Origin: Epiperipatus broadwayi
Taxonomy: Eukaryota; Onychophora; Udeonychophora; Euonychophora; Peripatidae
Assembly (NCBI GenBank): GCA_028023455.1
Contig: JAQFVV010012477.1
Coordinates: forward strand, 1,485,501-1,549,500
Reading direction: 5' to 3'
Length of the DNA stretch: 64,000 nt
The notes under the pieces were generated by a model. The model saw nothing but the letters and a program-made list of their open reading frames with translations, was not told the DNA's origin and made no database searches. Below, piece by piece: positions 48,808-60,670 of this stretch (position 1 is the first letter of the stretch; every line of letters begins with the position of its first letter). A program made the translations under genes and the position numbers.

Positions 48808-48822
48808 TAATTCAAATAGATT

Positions 48823-49668
48823 TATCTATATGATAATATCTTAAATATGACCTTTATTTGTAAATATGCAGTGAAGATGTTCTTTAATAATGACAAAAAA
48901 GAAATATCAAAGAATTAACAATTGATTTATTGCGCAATATAGAATAAATAATAAAAACAAATAATAACTATAAAGAAAGTTAAATAAGATATCTATTAAG
49001 TGTTAATATTTGTTTTCTAAATTAAATTTTAAACTTGGGATAAAAAAAATATTATCATACAGTGTTGCACTAACATTAAAATTAGAAGAGATTGCTTATT
49101 GTTTCAAAATAATCATCAATTTAAATGCTGAAAGATAATAATCACCATCATAATAATAAATGATAAATGTTCTATGTGGCCCTTAATTAGTTTGTTTCAC
49201 TAATGAAGTATTAATCAATTGCACTTAATAATATGGAAGAATTTTTGAAACAAATGTGATTATTATTTAGCATATCTAAATGGTATTTATGGCATTGAGT
49301 CTATTTATTTCACCTCCAGTTCCTTTACAGGATTAATTTGCCAGCTTAAACATTAGGAGTGATACTCTACTAACTAAATATAATTAGATTATTAGGATAC
49401 CTTTAAGAGTGATACATAAAATACTCCTTATAGAATTACTCATCTAAATAAGAATAATTAACTTCATTTTAACTTTGAGACTAAATTTAAGAACCCATAA
49501 AGAATATAATAATTGCTATATAGCATAGTTTTATACAAGTTTAAAAATAACTTTCATTATAAAAGCTAAATTTAAGATAAATCACATTTAATCGTACTCA
49601 ATATCGCCAATAATAATATTAAATAAAAATATCATCTGTACATTGAGGTATCGTTATGTCCATTATTG

Positions 49669-49671
<3 letters not shown>
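48823..49671. other. AT-rich intergenic sequence, nothing identified
   Basis: No gene or repeat was recognised on either strand between the SINE and the (TAA)n microsatellite. Confidence 0.45.
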
Positions 49672-49761
<90 letters not shown>

Positions 49762-49780
49762 CAACAACAACAACAACTAA
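49672..49780. repeat. (TAA)n(CAA)n compound microsatellite
   Basis: About 29 perfect TAA units run directly into about seven CAA units. Confidence 0.97.
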
Positions 49781-50010
49781 CCAAGAAAGAAGCAATTATA
49801 ATAATGTTTAAATAATACACCATTTATACTCCAACAATTTGAATGATTTAAAAATTAATCCTAAGGAAATATCGATGCATGAGAATGTTCCAATGTTCTT
49901 GGGAATTCACAAACTGTTTTTAAAATAACAGCATTTAGGATAATATAAAACACAATTATTTTCCTTTGTAATATAATTGTTTCTGGAACACAATATAGAG
50001 ATTAATTGCA

Positions 50011-50172
50011 GAAGATTTGAACACAGACTTCCCAGAACACTTCAGCTATCCACTATATCTTATATAATCGATGCACATGACAACATACATATATAAAGTA
50101 TAATTTATCTTCAATATATGCATTTTATGCTGAACCAGCACTCATCAGTTGGGTTAGATCATCTTACATCCA
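50011..50172. mobile_element. Partial fold-back element arm
   Basis: It begins GAAGATTTGAACACAGACTT and includes GCTGAACCAGCACTCATCAG, matching the left arm of the elements at 13457 and 62502. It stops at copy B of the large repeat, which begins at 50178. Confidence 0.6.
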
Positions 50173-50904
50173 TATATTGTGACCTTTGGCATTGCCAAGA
50201 GAGCTAGTGTTTCGTTAATGCTGATGTTTAACTAGAAAAAAAAAATTTTCTAAAAAGCGTTTATTAAATCAAATAGTATCTATAACTAACCTAAGCTTAT
50301 ATATCTTTAATTAACTAATGATTAAAATGTTTCTGTCAGGAACATATAATATTTAAATTCATGGCTTCGCTAAAATATTTTAAACATATAATTCAAGCAT
50401 GTGTTAATAAGTCATCTAAATATAACTAATCCTATTGAAGTAGTGCCTGAAGTAATAAGCTAATTCTGAGTAAATTAATTAGTATATCAAAATTTAAGGA
50501 ATAGCTATTATAATATTAATAAAATATTTGATTTAAAATCAATTGTAAAAATTTAATCAGTCAATTTATTAAATAAGAGTATTAAATTTGAAACAGAAAG
50601 TAAACTAAATCAGTTTAATTTAGAAACAGATAAGTAAGTTATAAGTTATTTAAATTCGATAGTTAAAAAAAGGGAATGATCTTCAAGTGTGTGAGTGTGT
50701 GTGCTTGCATGGTAATTTAATTATTGGGAGGAATATTATTTTTTATGTGTAATATTTGGTATTACTCCATAGTCTTTTGTTTGATTGAAAGTTTTTAGAC
50801 AAAATAAAACGAACCTCTAAAATTCTTCATTCATAAAATTCTCTTAGTTTATCTAATTTTTATTTAATATTTTATTATTAGTTTTATTTTATTTTTTTAT
50901 TTTA

Positions 50905-51296
50905 CCATCATCATCATCATCATCATCATTATCAACCATTATCAATTCACTGCAGGATGAAGGTCTCTCCAAGTTTAATCCATCTTCTCCGATCTTTAGC
51001 TTCTCTTCTCCACATCAACCCTACACATTTTCTTATTTCATCCATCCATCTTACATGTGGTCTCCTTCTGGGTCTTTTACAATCTCTTGGAATCCAGTTT
51101 AAAATTTCAATTGTCCATCTATTATCATCTCTTCTAGCAATATGTCCAGCCCAACTCCACTTCAATCTTTTAATTTTTTCAATGAGGTCAGTAACACCTG
51201 TTTGTTCTCTTACCCATACATTGCGTTTTCGATCTCTTCTTGTTACTCCCAACATACATCTCTCCATACTTCTTTGAGTGGTCTGAAGTCTCTGTA
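50905..51296 (-). mobile_element. 5'-truncated RTE-type non-LTR retrotransposon
   Basis: In element orientation the 3' end is at the left and finishes in (ATG)-type triplets (50905-50930 on the plus strand as CAT repeats), the usual short-repeat tail of RTE elements. The sequence upstream encodes the C-terminus of the polyprotein. The rest of the element is missing by 5' truncation. The position corresponds to the ATT expansion in copy A. Confidence 0.85.
50947..51267 (-). pseudogene. RTE-type endonuclease/reverse transcriptase, C-terminal fragment
   Basis: A clean 106-codon frame: MLGVTRRDRKRNVWVREQTG, then LKWSWAGHIARRDDNRW, PRRRPHVRWMDEIRK and AKDRRRWIKLGE. This is the well-known C-terminal region after the RT domain of RTE-like polyproteins (consensus ...WAGHVAR..D.RW......RGRP..RW.D......W...A.DR..W...GE). 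The upstream endonuclease and catalytic RT motifs are absent. Absence of stops suggests a relatively young truncated insertion. The opposite-strand frame of the same length is its shadow. Confidence 0.92.
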
Positions 51297-53054
51297 TTGA
51301 TTATCACATGACCATTTGGCTACTTATGACTAATTCGTGTCACATTATAAGAATAGATCATACAGATGTTGAATCAAGCATGGAGAAATCAATTGGGAAT
51401 GATGTTTCTTGTCAATCAGAATTAATGTCAACAGTAAGTTATATAAGGATGCGCACACACATATTTGAGAATTGTATGGGGAGAATTGTAGAACAATTGC
51501 ACTAAAGAAGTATATTAAAGTATATTACAGATGAACTTAAACTTCAAATTCAAAGAAGTGTAAAATTTTAATGTTTTTTTTTTTTTTTGACATTAAAGTT
51601 AAAATAACTACTGGTTTTTTTTTTTATTGAACACTGGATTTTTATTCTGAAATTAACCACAATTTCTTGATCCAATATAAAAGGAAAAATTTATCAGCAA
51701 TATGTCAATTAACGAATTGATAATGGAACTATTGCTTTCTAAGACAAATGTTACAAGTAATATTTTTAAATTGTCCTATTTTATCTAAAGATGTTATCAT
51801 CAGGAATTCTTTAGTGGTCTAATTTTGAAGATGTATTGGAAAAGAAAAACAAAAGAAAACTTAAACTTAATGCTAACTACATAATTTTAATTTTATGGTA
51901 TAACTTGTTAAGATAAGATGATTCTTAAACATTTAAAAATGTTTGTTGTCTTTATATCAGAGAAAAATCTTAAGAACTAAATAATTAGAAAGAGAAATTG
52001 TTTTCGTGAATGCTAATGATTTATTATAATAATAATAATTAATGAATATTTACCGTATTGATTAGAAAATGAGAAATTTTGATTTGACAAAATTATTGAG
52101 ACTAACTTAAGAATTAATATTCCTAATTTAGTGAATTATTAGTATGTAATTATATTTGTGATAAAGTGTTAAATCACTAACAAACATTATTTTCTATGAA
52201 CGATTGTACATAATAGATATTCAATTTACTTGAATTTAGAAAAGAAAGTTTAACTTATTAGCTGTTGCACGAAAATAATTGACTAAACAATATTATGTGC
52301 CAATATTTTCATTTCATAAAGTTGCTGAATCCTAGAAAAGTAGATTTTATAAATGTTATATTAATACTGCTTTAAATTCGATCTAAATTGAAAGATAGAT
52401 TTTAGAAGAAAACTGCTATACTAAATATTGTGTGAAAACCTTGCATAATGGAAAGAAATGTTTAAAAAACGATCTATGATATTAAATATTGTGTTGAGAA
52501 AACTTTAATTGGATTAAAAAGAAGAAATATGTGTTAAGTGATAAATTAAAATAATGTGCTACCTTAAACTAAGTAGAATTGTTATGTGAAAGAAATGTTA
52601 ATCGTTTGTTCAATATATGTGTGGAACTATTCGCGAGTAATGGCCATTCATTCATTCATTCATTCATATATTAATATTCGTTTATGTGCATATGCGAAAT
52701 CTGTGTCGGGACAACAGTTAATGCAAATGTGCTTCGGATTGTATCTTCCATGTGGGGAGAACATTTGGATATTGGATTACTTGACATCAGACCAGTAACT
52801 ATGCAGATTATCAACTTGAGTATATATATATAGAGAGAGAGAGAGAGAAAAGAAATATAATAATTTTGGTAAAACCAATGCTTAGATTTTAAGCTATATT
52901 TTATAATTTGTTATGGTTAAGTATGCGTTTCTATTATTATTATCAGTATTATATGCGATGTAATACTGATGCTATTTTAAATATTAGTAACTTATATTTA
53001 TGAATTATGGTCTAACATGCCAGGAAGAGGTTCACTTATTATTGTTATTATTTA

Positions 53055-53465
53055 AGGGATTTGAACTCAGATTTTTACATGACCCTCAACTCTCCCTGCC
53101 ATCTCATATTGCTGACCTACTTGCCCACACACATGTTGAAAAGATAAATAATCACCAATATATATATTTCATACTAAACCAGCAATCATCAGTTATCCAG
53201 ATTACTATCTCCACACATATATACAATCAGTGCTCAGTTTTAGATTAAGATAGCCAATCTTCATACTTTAATAGACAGGCTTCAAACTATTCCAACCCAT
53301 AACTTTTCAGCCATCCATTTCATTCAAAATCTGATAATGGAACATTCAAAGCTCATGTTAGTACCAAGGTTGTCATCCTACCCATGTTGACCACTTAGTC
53401 ATTCTTATATATTATATTATATATGTGCAGGTGTGTGTAAGCCTGTACAGTATATTAAATTACAT
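53055..53465. mobile_element. Fold-back family insertion with TSD and empty site
   Basis: It starts AAGGGATTTGAACTCAGA and includes AGATAGCCAATCTTCATAC, as in the arms at 13457 and 62502. It is flanked by ATTGTTATTATTTA (53041-53054) and ATTGTTATTTTTA (53466-53478). Copy A has the single uninterrupted version ATTGTTATCATTAT at about 8059. It contains one arm only; the right end is an unrelated TG/AT-rich stretch. Confidence 0.7.
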
Positions 53466-53606
53466 ATTGTTATTTTTATAATTTTAGCATTAACAATAAT
53501 GTGCTATATCTATGATTGTGAGAAGTATATTTATAGTAAATATTATATGCTTGTGAAAATGATGTATTTTTCTTGCTTTTATTAATTATTTTATTCAGTC
53601 ATATTT

Positions 53607-53610
53607 TACA

Positions 53611-53676
<66 letters not shown>

Positions 53677-53735
53677 TCTCCTTTATATATATATGTATTG
53701 TTTGATTAATAATAAATAAATAAATAAATAAATAA

Positions 53736-53780
<45 letters not shown>

Positions 53781-53840
53781 TCTCCTTTATATATATATAT
53801 ATGTATTGTTCGATTAATAATAAATAAATAAATATATTAA
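53607..53840. repeat. Tandem duplication of an (ATT)n-containing ~128-bp unit
   Basis: Each unit consists of an ATT run, then TCTCCTTTATATATATATG, then TTGATTAATAATAAATAAA. The two units differ in microsatellite length. They lie within copy B; copy A has only a simple counterpart. Confidence 0.85.
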
Positions 53841-54702
53841 TATTATTATTATTGGTTTTATGCAGGGAAAGTTTAAAATTAAGTCCTTTCTAGAATAAAT
53901 GATATTTGTTATCTGATCATTGTGTGATTCAAGATATATGAATATATTTCTGCCTTGAGAGTTTGGAGATCAAGCTTAACCCTCTCATGATTATTAATAA
54001 TATTGAAATAATTTAGTTAGTTTATTAGGTAGAGAGTCACTCTCTCCAATAGTGTTGATATTTTCCTTGAATGACATTTTTCACTTTTATGGTCGTAATT
54101 ATGTTGGTTCATTCTCATATTATATATGTCTAGCGATTGTATCCTAACATATTTTATTGCCCTCAGATAGTAGGTGCACATTCTGGATTCATGCTTTATT
54201 GCTTTAGTACTTTTCACCTCCGATCATTATAATATTTTTACCACCGACTAAGGTGTTGACTTTGGTAGGTTGGTCACTGATACATTTAGTCATTTGAAGT
54301 ATATCATCCTCTTCAGGAACACTTTTAGATATGTAAGAGTACGTTGAAGAAAGGATGATTGAAAAGATTTCTTATAAGAGAGAAATTAATTGCACCCCTG
54401 CTACCTGGTGATTTATGTAGGAAATACTGAGACTGTTAAATTTTTGCAAGAGTGAGTTGAGGTTTCTCCTCCTCTTAAATTTAGTTAATGATACTTTGTA
54501 ATATTTATTATTGTTGCATTCTCAGTGTTATGGTGTTAGTTACTGTAGCAACTGCAAAAACTTAAGCTTCTGTAAGCATTATTAACTTTGTAATTAATCT
54601 TATTCTGAGTTATTAGCCATAGTATATGTGTTTAGCTTGTAATAGCTCATTTTCTCTTCACTTCCCCCTGGTACAATATATATATATATATATATAGTAA
54701 AT

Positions 54703-54945
54703 ACAGGAATCAAAATTTTTGAAAAGTATAAAAAATATAATCGTCTCTTAGGAGTGGGAGGCTTTCGACTATCCTCATAGTCTTTGTCAACTCAAAGACT
54801 AGGAAGCTAATCGAAAGTGCTCCTAAGTAACGATTATATTTTTTGTAATTTTCAAAATTTTTGATTACTGTATTTACTAATATTTAATTATAAGATTTCC
54901 TATATTGCTTTGAAGAAATACAGACATCAATTTATAATATTATAT
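54703..54945. mobile_element. Inverted pair of PLE 3' tails
   Basis: The left half (54703-54790, minus) and right half (54800-54945, plus) are both PLE tail sequence, meeting head to head around the loop TCAACTCAAAGACTAGGAAG. The right half ends with the family terminus GAAATACAGACATCAATTTA. No endonuclease sequence is left. It sits immediately after the end of copy B. Confidence 0.8.
54741..54797 (-). ncRNA. Hammerhead-like ribozyme in PLE tail, best-preserved U3/A8 copy
   Basis: Minus strand: UUGACAA plus A, stem II a perfect GACUAU/AUAGUC with loop GAGG, then GAAAGCC, then ACUCCUAAG. Stem I is weaker here (UUGAG against CUAAG). Stem III is altered by a small insertion compared with the consensus AGCRCU. 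Core positions 3 and 8 are U and A, as in the other tails. Confidence 0.6.
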
Positions 54946-54952
54946 ATATAAT

Positions 54953-55130
54953 CAGTGCTCAATCTTTATTAAAAAAGCAAATCTTCAAACTTTAATGTGC
55001 AGGTTTCAATCTTAAAAACTTCCAATTGTTCAGTCATCAATTAATATTGATGACAATGTGATGATGTAATCCTCAAATCTATTATTGATGCCAATATTGA
55101 TATCATACCCAAGATAAGTTACATTCAATA
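54953..55130. mobile_element. Partial fold-back element arm
   Basis: ATCAGTGCTCA and GCAAATCTTCAAACTTTAATG match the middle of the arms at 13630 and 62670. The outer part with GGGATTTGAAC is missing. Confidence 0.55.
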
Positions 55131-57536
55131 CATTAATCTGTTTGAAGGTTTGTTTCTAAATTTGTCATTTATCATCCTTAATATTTGCATTGATAATCCA
55201 CTATCCATAAGTAATATTTATATATTTAGCATTAATAATCAATTATCGATTTAATGTTATTTAAAAATTTAGCATTAATGATGCATTTTGTTAAGCACTA
55301 GAGACAAATTCATAGTTTATTATATGAAGCAAAATAATCCATTTGAAAAAATATTACACTTTTATCCAAAAGATTAGCATTCAATACTTTGAAGTCTCAT
55401 TAATCCATTTATTTATACATCTTTAATCTATGTTACTAAATAGTTTGGATTGTATATATGATTAAAAAACACATCATCATCCATAAACAGCGTGATTTTC
55501 ATTAATTTTATATTAAAGTTCAGCATTTCTCCAAGCAGCAAAGTTATGGAGGCATATTTGAGTCAAAATATTATTATTTAATGTTTTTCCTTTCTTAATT
55601 AAAGGTGAGATAAATTTACAATATTGAGATGTATATACACAATTCTGAAGTAACATGAACAGTTATTTCCTAATATGTTGAGAATAAATATCAGCAACTT
55701 ATTTGAAGTTGATAAATATAATTTTCGAAATATATCAGTATTTAATATTAATCCAATTGAAAAGTTCTGCAACTTATTTGAAGTTATTAGACAGCATTAC
55801 ATGAGTCAATTTATCCATTTCCCATTAACAGTTGACTGCAATAAATGAGATTTTTTGAAATAATAATTAACTAATTAATGACAATTTCTGGTTAATTTGT
55901 TGTTGTTCATATTTTTCTTAGTACAATGAAAAGAAGGCATTTGCCCAGAAAAGGCAAACGGCCTCAATTGATTAATCTATTCAAACATGTTTGATAAAGT
56001 CAAATGAAATTATTTTTGAAGTTTTAACCTGCTTAGGTCCTGAATGCGATAAAATTTTGTAGAAGCTATTTTGTTTTTCCAAAATTCAGCTTTTATACCC
56101 GTTTGATCAGCTGATGTCTGGATTCTATATATTTTCCATTATGCAGTGGAGTTTCTTGGTTTATCTGGGGAAATTTGGAAATAATTTGCGAATGTTATTA
56201 AAACGCAGACTATAAATTCTACGATCTTTAGATCAACATGGTAAAACTTTGTGAATGATGTTCAAAAATGAAAACAAAGAAAATATCAATTTCATTCTTT
56301 TTGATTTGCTTCACGTTTACTTCCCGGCTTTAAAATAATATTACCATCATTTATTTAAAATAAATTATTCATAAATCTTAATATTTCTCAAAAATTGACT
56401 TCAATTAATTTAATCTTTTAATAAACATAGTTAAATAAATATCCTAACAAACTAAATTATTTTTTTCTAAATCTAATATGCATAATCTTTTTGCACACAC
56501 ATGTACACAAAATATAATATGTAGGAACCATTTGTTCAACACCTAAATAAAAATGTAATCTAAAATATAGTCACTTTACTTTAGAAAATTTAGTACTTTA
56601 ATGTTAAATTTATTATTATACACTTTATTTCTATATTAGATTATTTATTTTATACGTGTGAGCATCTTAGTTTGATTATAAAATTTGATAGTTTAATTCC
56701 TTAATAAGAATAATGACAAAATATAAGCATACATATTTTTATATGAGTGTGAATCATGAAATCTGCTTGAGATGCCACCTTTAATTGCTTTATAAAATTA
56801 TATTTTCTCTTAATCATTAATATGAGATAGTTTTAAGTTTGACATTGTTTATGTAATATGCTTTTTGACCAATGTCAGTGGTGAATATATTTGTTTAACT
56901 ATAAAAAATAAAGCCAATAAAATTTTTAATTTACAATAGCCAATTTACAAAAAAAATCTCTAAGATTACAATTTTTATCTCAATAAACCTTTACTACTCA
57001 CACATTCTAAGTCATTTAAAACATTTCCAATTACTCTTTTTTATATCCATCTGTTTCTCATGCAAACAGAATTCACTTCTATTTGGTCATTAAATTCTCA
57101 TATGGGCAGAATATCTATTATATTATTTTGGAAGGCAAAGTATTATATTAGCTATAATCATTGCAAAATAATATTACAACCAATTCAAATTTTCTGATAT
57201 CTAATTTGTATGTAAAATTGATTAATTTTGATAGTCATGTATAAGGATGACTAACATCCTTGATGTAGGACCATGGTAGACTTCATATGGTTCTGCAAAC
57301 TTCATTAATAATCTGGAAAAAACAACAACTTTAGATTACTAACAATAAAAGTATTGATCAAAATTTAATCTTTTATTGAGTATCATAATTGTCAAATATT
57401 TAATTATTAATATTATAGAGCTAACTATTATATCTAGATGTTATTTATAATTTGAATATCTATAGACAAATGTTTCTTCCTAAGATAAACACACTTTTGT
57501 ATTTTCACAAATATTTTTCAATGCTGATAGAACTAA
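55131..57536. other. AT-rich intergenic sequence
   Basis: No gene was recognised. A small less AT-rich patch lies at 55940-56330. On the minus strand it contains GGGTATAAAAGC at 56100-56089, a TATA-box-like site, followed by AAGCAG/GTTAAA, a weak donor-like site. There is no coding frame. This is weak evidence for a promoter. Confidence 0.3.
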
Positions 57537-57709
57537 ACAATGAGGATTGCCAATCCCTCAACAAGCTTTGGATAAATGCTTAGCCAGAGAAAGCATTTAA
57601 AATATCTCTGTCAGGAACCCTCCCCCTCAAACCCCTGATAGTTTAAATGCTTTTTCTGGCTAAGCATTTATCCAAAACTTGTTGAGGAATTGGCATTCAT
57701 CATTGTTTA
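57537..57709. mobile_element. MITE with ~65-bp inverted arms
   Basis: The arms share CCTCAACAAG, TTGGATAAATGCTTAGCCAG and AAAGCATTTAAA in inverted orientation (57537-57602 and 57640-57709). The ~37-base loop contains CCCTCCCCCTCAAACCCC. Arms are about 90% alike. No coding capacity; family unknown. Confidence 0.75.
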
Positions 57710-60600
57710 TAACTTACAAGCTTAAGAGAATAGGGTCATGTGATCTATGACTCTTATTTTGACTATTTATGATAGAACTAGTTTTGGAAAATTTATTAAA
57801 TATTTATTTCCTAACAAGTATATAATGTTTACATTTAGCTTTTGTTTAAATATATTTGATTGTTAGGGGGAAATTATTCTATCAAAAATATAACTGTTAT
57901 CAGAGTGAAGTGGTATTTGTTATGAAGTTTTTTTTCTGTACTATTTCTTTAAATGAAAAATAATTTTAATAAACCAAAGATTTATTTGTTACTTGAATAT
58001 AGATTTGAAAAAAATTTAAATGAAACATAAAAAAATTATTAAAATAATTTTAAAATTTACTGGCAAATACATTTTGAGATTGAAAGATGTTATAAATTTC
58101 TTCATGTTGATAACATTAATGCTATAATTTTTGTTGATTTGATAATCACGAAAACTATAATTGAAAAAAAATTATAATAAAATAAACAAAAATAAGCTAT
58201 AAAATTATTCCAAAAAAGAGTTCTTAAAGACAGATGAATATATAAATCACATTGGAGCTATATTTACAAGTTTATTAAACAATTCTTTGAAAAAAAATAT
58301 CATGTGTAAAATATTATGATGATATGTACATTAGAAGATTTTTACTTCACATATATTCTTATAAGCATCGAGAATTTCATATTATTTTTAAGAATAATAG
58401 AATGTAATAATTTACTAGATATGCATATAAGTGTGTAAAAAGAGAGAAAAAGGCAAAATAATGTTAGAAAGTAAAATTTTCTTCAATGCTGATTTTTTAA
58501 AAAAAAACATTATTACATCAATTATATATTTATGCACTAATTAAATTATTATAGAAAAACACATGTTAAAATTTAAATTAAAAGTTATCTAAACAAATAA
58601 TGCAATAAAAACTAGCAAGAATAATTTATTTTTATTTTAGATTTTTTATTTTAATACAATATATAATTTACTCAAATTTGAAAAAGCAATTAAAAAAATG
58701 TGCTGTTTGGTGAAATTTTGGAATTTGTAATTTTTTTTTTTTTTTACTTAAAGTCATTGATATAAAAAATAGTTTGGATATATGCATTACACATGGAAAA
58801 AAGTTTGGACAGCATTTTATAAGTGCTATAAAGAGATAATGATGAAATAACTTATTATCTCCCTTATATTTAGAGCATCATTTAAAACAGGATAAACTGA
58901 GGCATGTTCTTCCTGTAATATACCATAGATTTAGGAGCTATTTGTAACAAATCAGATATGACAAAACCATGATAGAGTGACTCTGTTTATTTATTCCCTG
59001 TAAATTCTGGCACTATTTATGACAGAATAAATATTTGCATATGTTAATCTCTGTTATAATCCCATTCATTTAGGTAGCAGAACAGACCAAAAATGTACAA
59101 TGAAAAATAATAACTCTAATTAACCTAAAATAAAATATGGCCCAGTCGTTGGGCACCCTATGTAACAGAATAAAATGATCTCTGAAATTGGACACCATAT
59201 ATAACTGAATAAAATGGAAATCAAATAAAAAATCATACTAATTTTATAATACCCATAAATAGTAATATTGTTCATAACAGAATAAATATAATATACTAAA
59301 CTAAATGAATACCAATCAATAACTAATTATTTAATATTTACTATAATCCTTTGTCTAATCACATAACAAAACAAAACAGTGATGATAATTTTAATTTCAG
59401 CATCATGAATTCAAGCAGCTTTTCAAATAAATAGAAAACAAACAAAGTTATCATTTCAGATACTATAAATGTAAACTTTAGTTAAATAGATCAAAATAAG
59501 CAATTAAATCAAATATCATTATCCCAAAACAATAGTATATGCTTAAAATATATTTCACTTATAATCATCAAAAATTTGATAAATCGTTCAACAACTAAAT
59601 TCTAATATACCCAATGAATAAAATATTGTTGCTTATAATAATATAAACATATACTAAAATTTAATGATGTTCATAGCTAAATAAAATAATTTATGAACAA
59701 TAACAGCTTTAGTATGTCTTATAAGTTTACAATATTTATAACATCTAAATAAATATATGACCCAGTAATTAATTTTAAACCCTAGTTTAACAAAATGATA
59801 GATAATATTAAATCAGCCATATTACTAATCATACTATTTATAACAAGATAAAATAATAATCATGTAATGTCAATAAACCTATAAGATAATAATGAATCTA
59901 TGATATCCAATCATACCAATACATGAAAGAAATAGTAAATTTCTATTGGACATTTACTTAAGTACTATCAACTTATCATATCAATTTATTTTAAATTTCC
60001 TGAAACTGAATTATTAAAACTGTATATTATAACAAGCAAAACATATAAAAGAATTATTAGCATTTACTATAATCAAATACGAATATTAAAATTTAATATT
60101 TAATTGGATTTATGATCCACCTCAACTAAATTTAAATGTAATTAATGCAAATCATTCTTACTCATAACATAGCAAAGTATATTACTATCAGCTTTATACT
60201 TGAATAAGATTAAGGTCTTAATAGTCAGTCATGAGCTCAGTACATTATTTAACCATACAATTATGATTTATATAAAACACACATATTTGATTTTGATTAC
60301 CATATACACTTTATACCTAGTCAAATAATAACTATTGAAATCAATAAAAAAAATAATTTAACATATTTACTTACCAATCTTGAGATTTGATTTCTGGATT
60401 ATGGTATATAGTTATTTCAAATAAATTTTATGATTTAGACAATTTATCTACTGTCACTTCAATCTTATTAATCAATGAATTTGTTTCACAAATGGAAACA
60501 ATTTGACATTATTTTTTTTAAATTAAAAAAAAAATAAAAAAATAATTTTTATTTTATATAAATAAAAAAAAAAAATAATAAAAACCCCCCCTTACATGCA
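57710..60600. other. AT-rich sequence with a degenerate tandem repeat
   Basis: No gene was recognised. Between about 58990 and 59880 variants of TATAACAGAATAAAATG recur at irregular spacing (59025, 59163, 59203, 59274 and weaker ones later), suggesting an old minisatellite. A poly-A/poly-T rich patch and a C7 run lie at 60500-60592. Confidence 0.35.
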
Positions 60601-60670
60601 ATCTAATTGAAATAATAAAAAAATCAAGTCAGATGTCACATGACTTAATTTTAATATATATAATATAATT
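60601..60670 (-). repeat. Fragment of the retrozyme unit
   Basis: AAAAAATCAAGTCAGATG and ACTTAATTTTAATA match the minus-strand unit of the array (AAAAAATCAAGTCATATG, ACCTAATTTTAATA at 22779-22812) and the solitary element near 12110. No ribozyme is included. Confidence 0.5.

Larger units (their letters stand above)
50178..54675 (+). repeat. Copy B of the large TG...CA dispersed repeat
   Basis: Same orientation and order of landmarks as 4949-11620. It starts TGTGACCTTTGGCATTGCC and ends CCCCCTGGTACA, between AT runs. It lacks the Helitron, the 1.4-kb block 9831-11235 and the expanded ATT tract of copy A. It carries its own insertions, an RTE fragment (about 50905-51296) and a fold-back element (53055-53465). 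Frames within it are short and not conserved between copies, so no gene is proposed. Confidence 0.7.

Noticed and set aside
50957-51277. 106-codon plus-strand frame
   Set aside because: Antisense of the RTE C-terminal sequence, which has clear family motifs on the minus strand.
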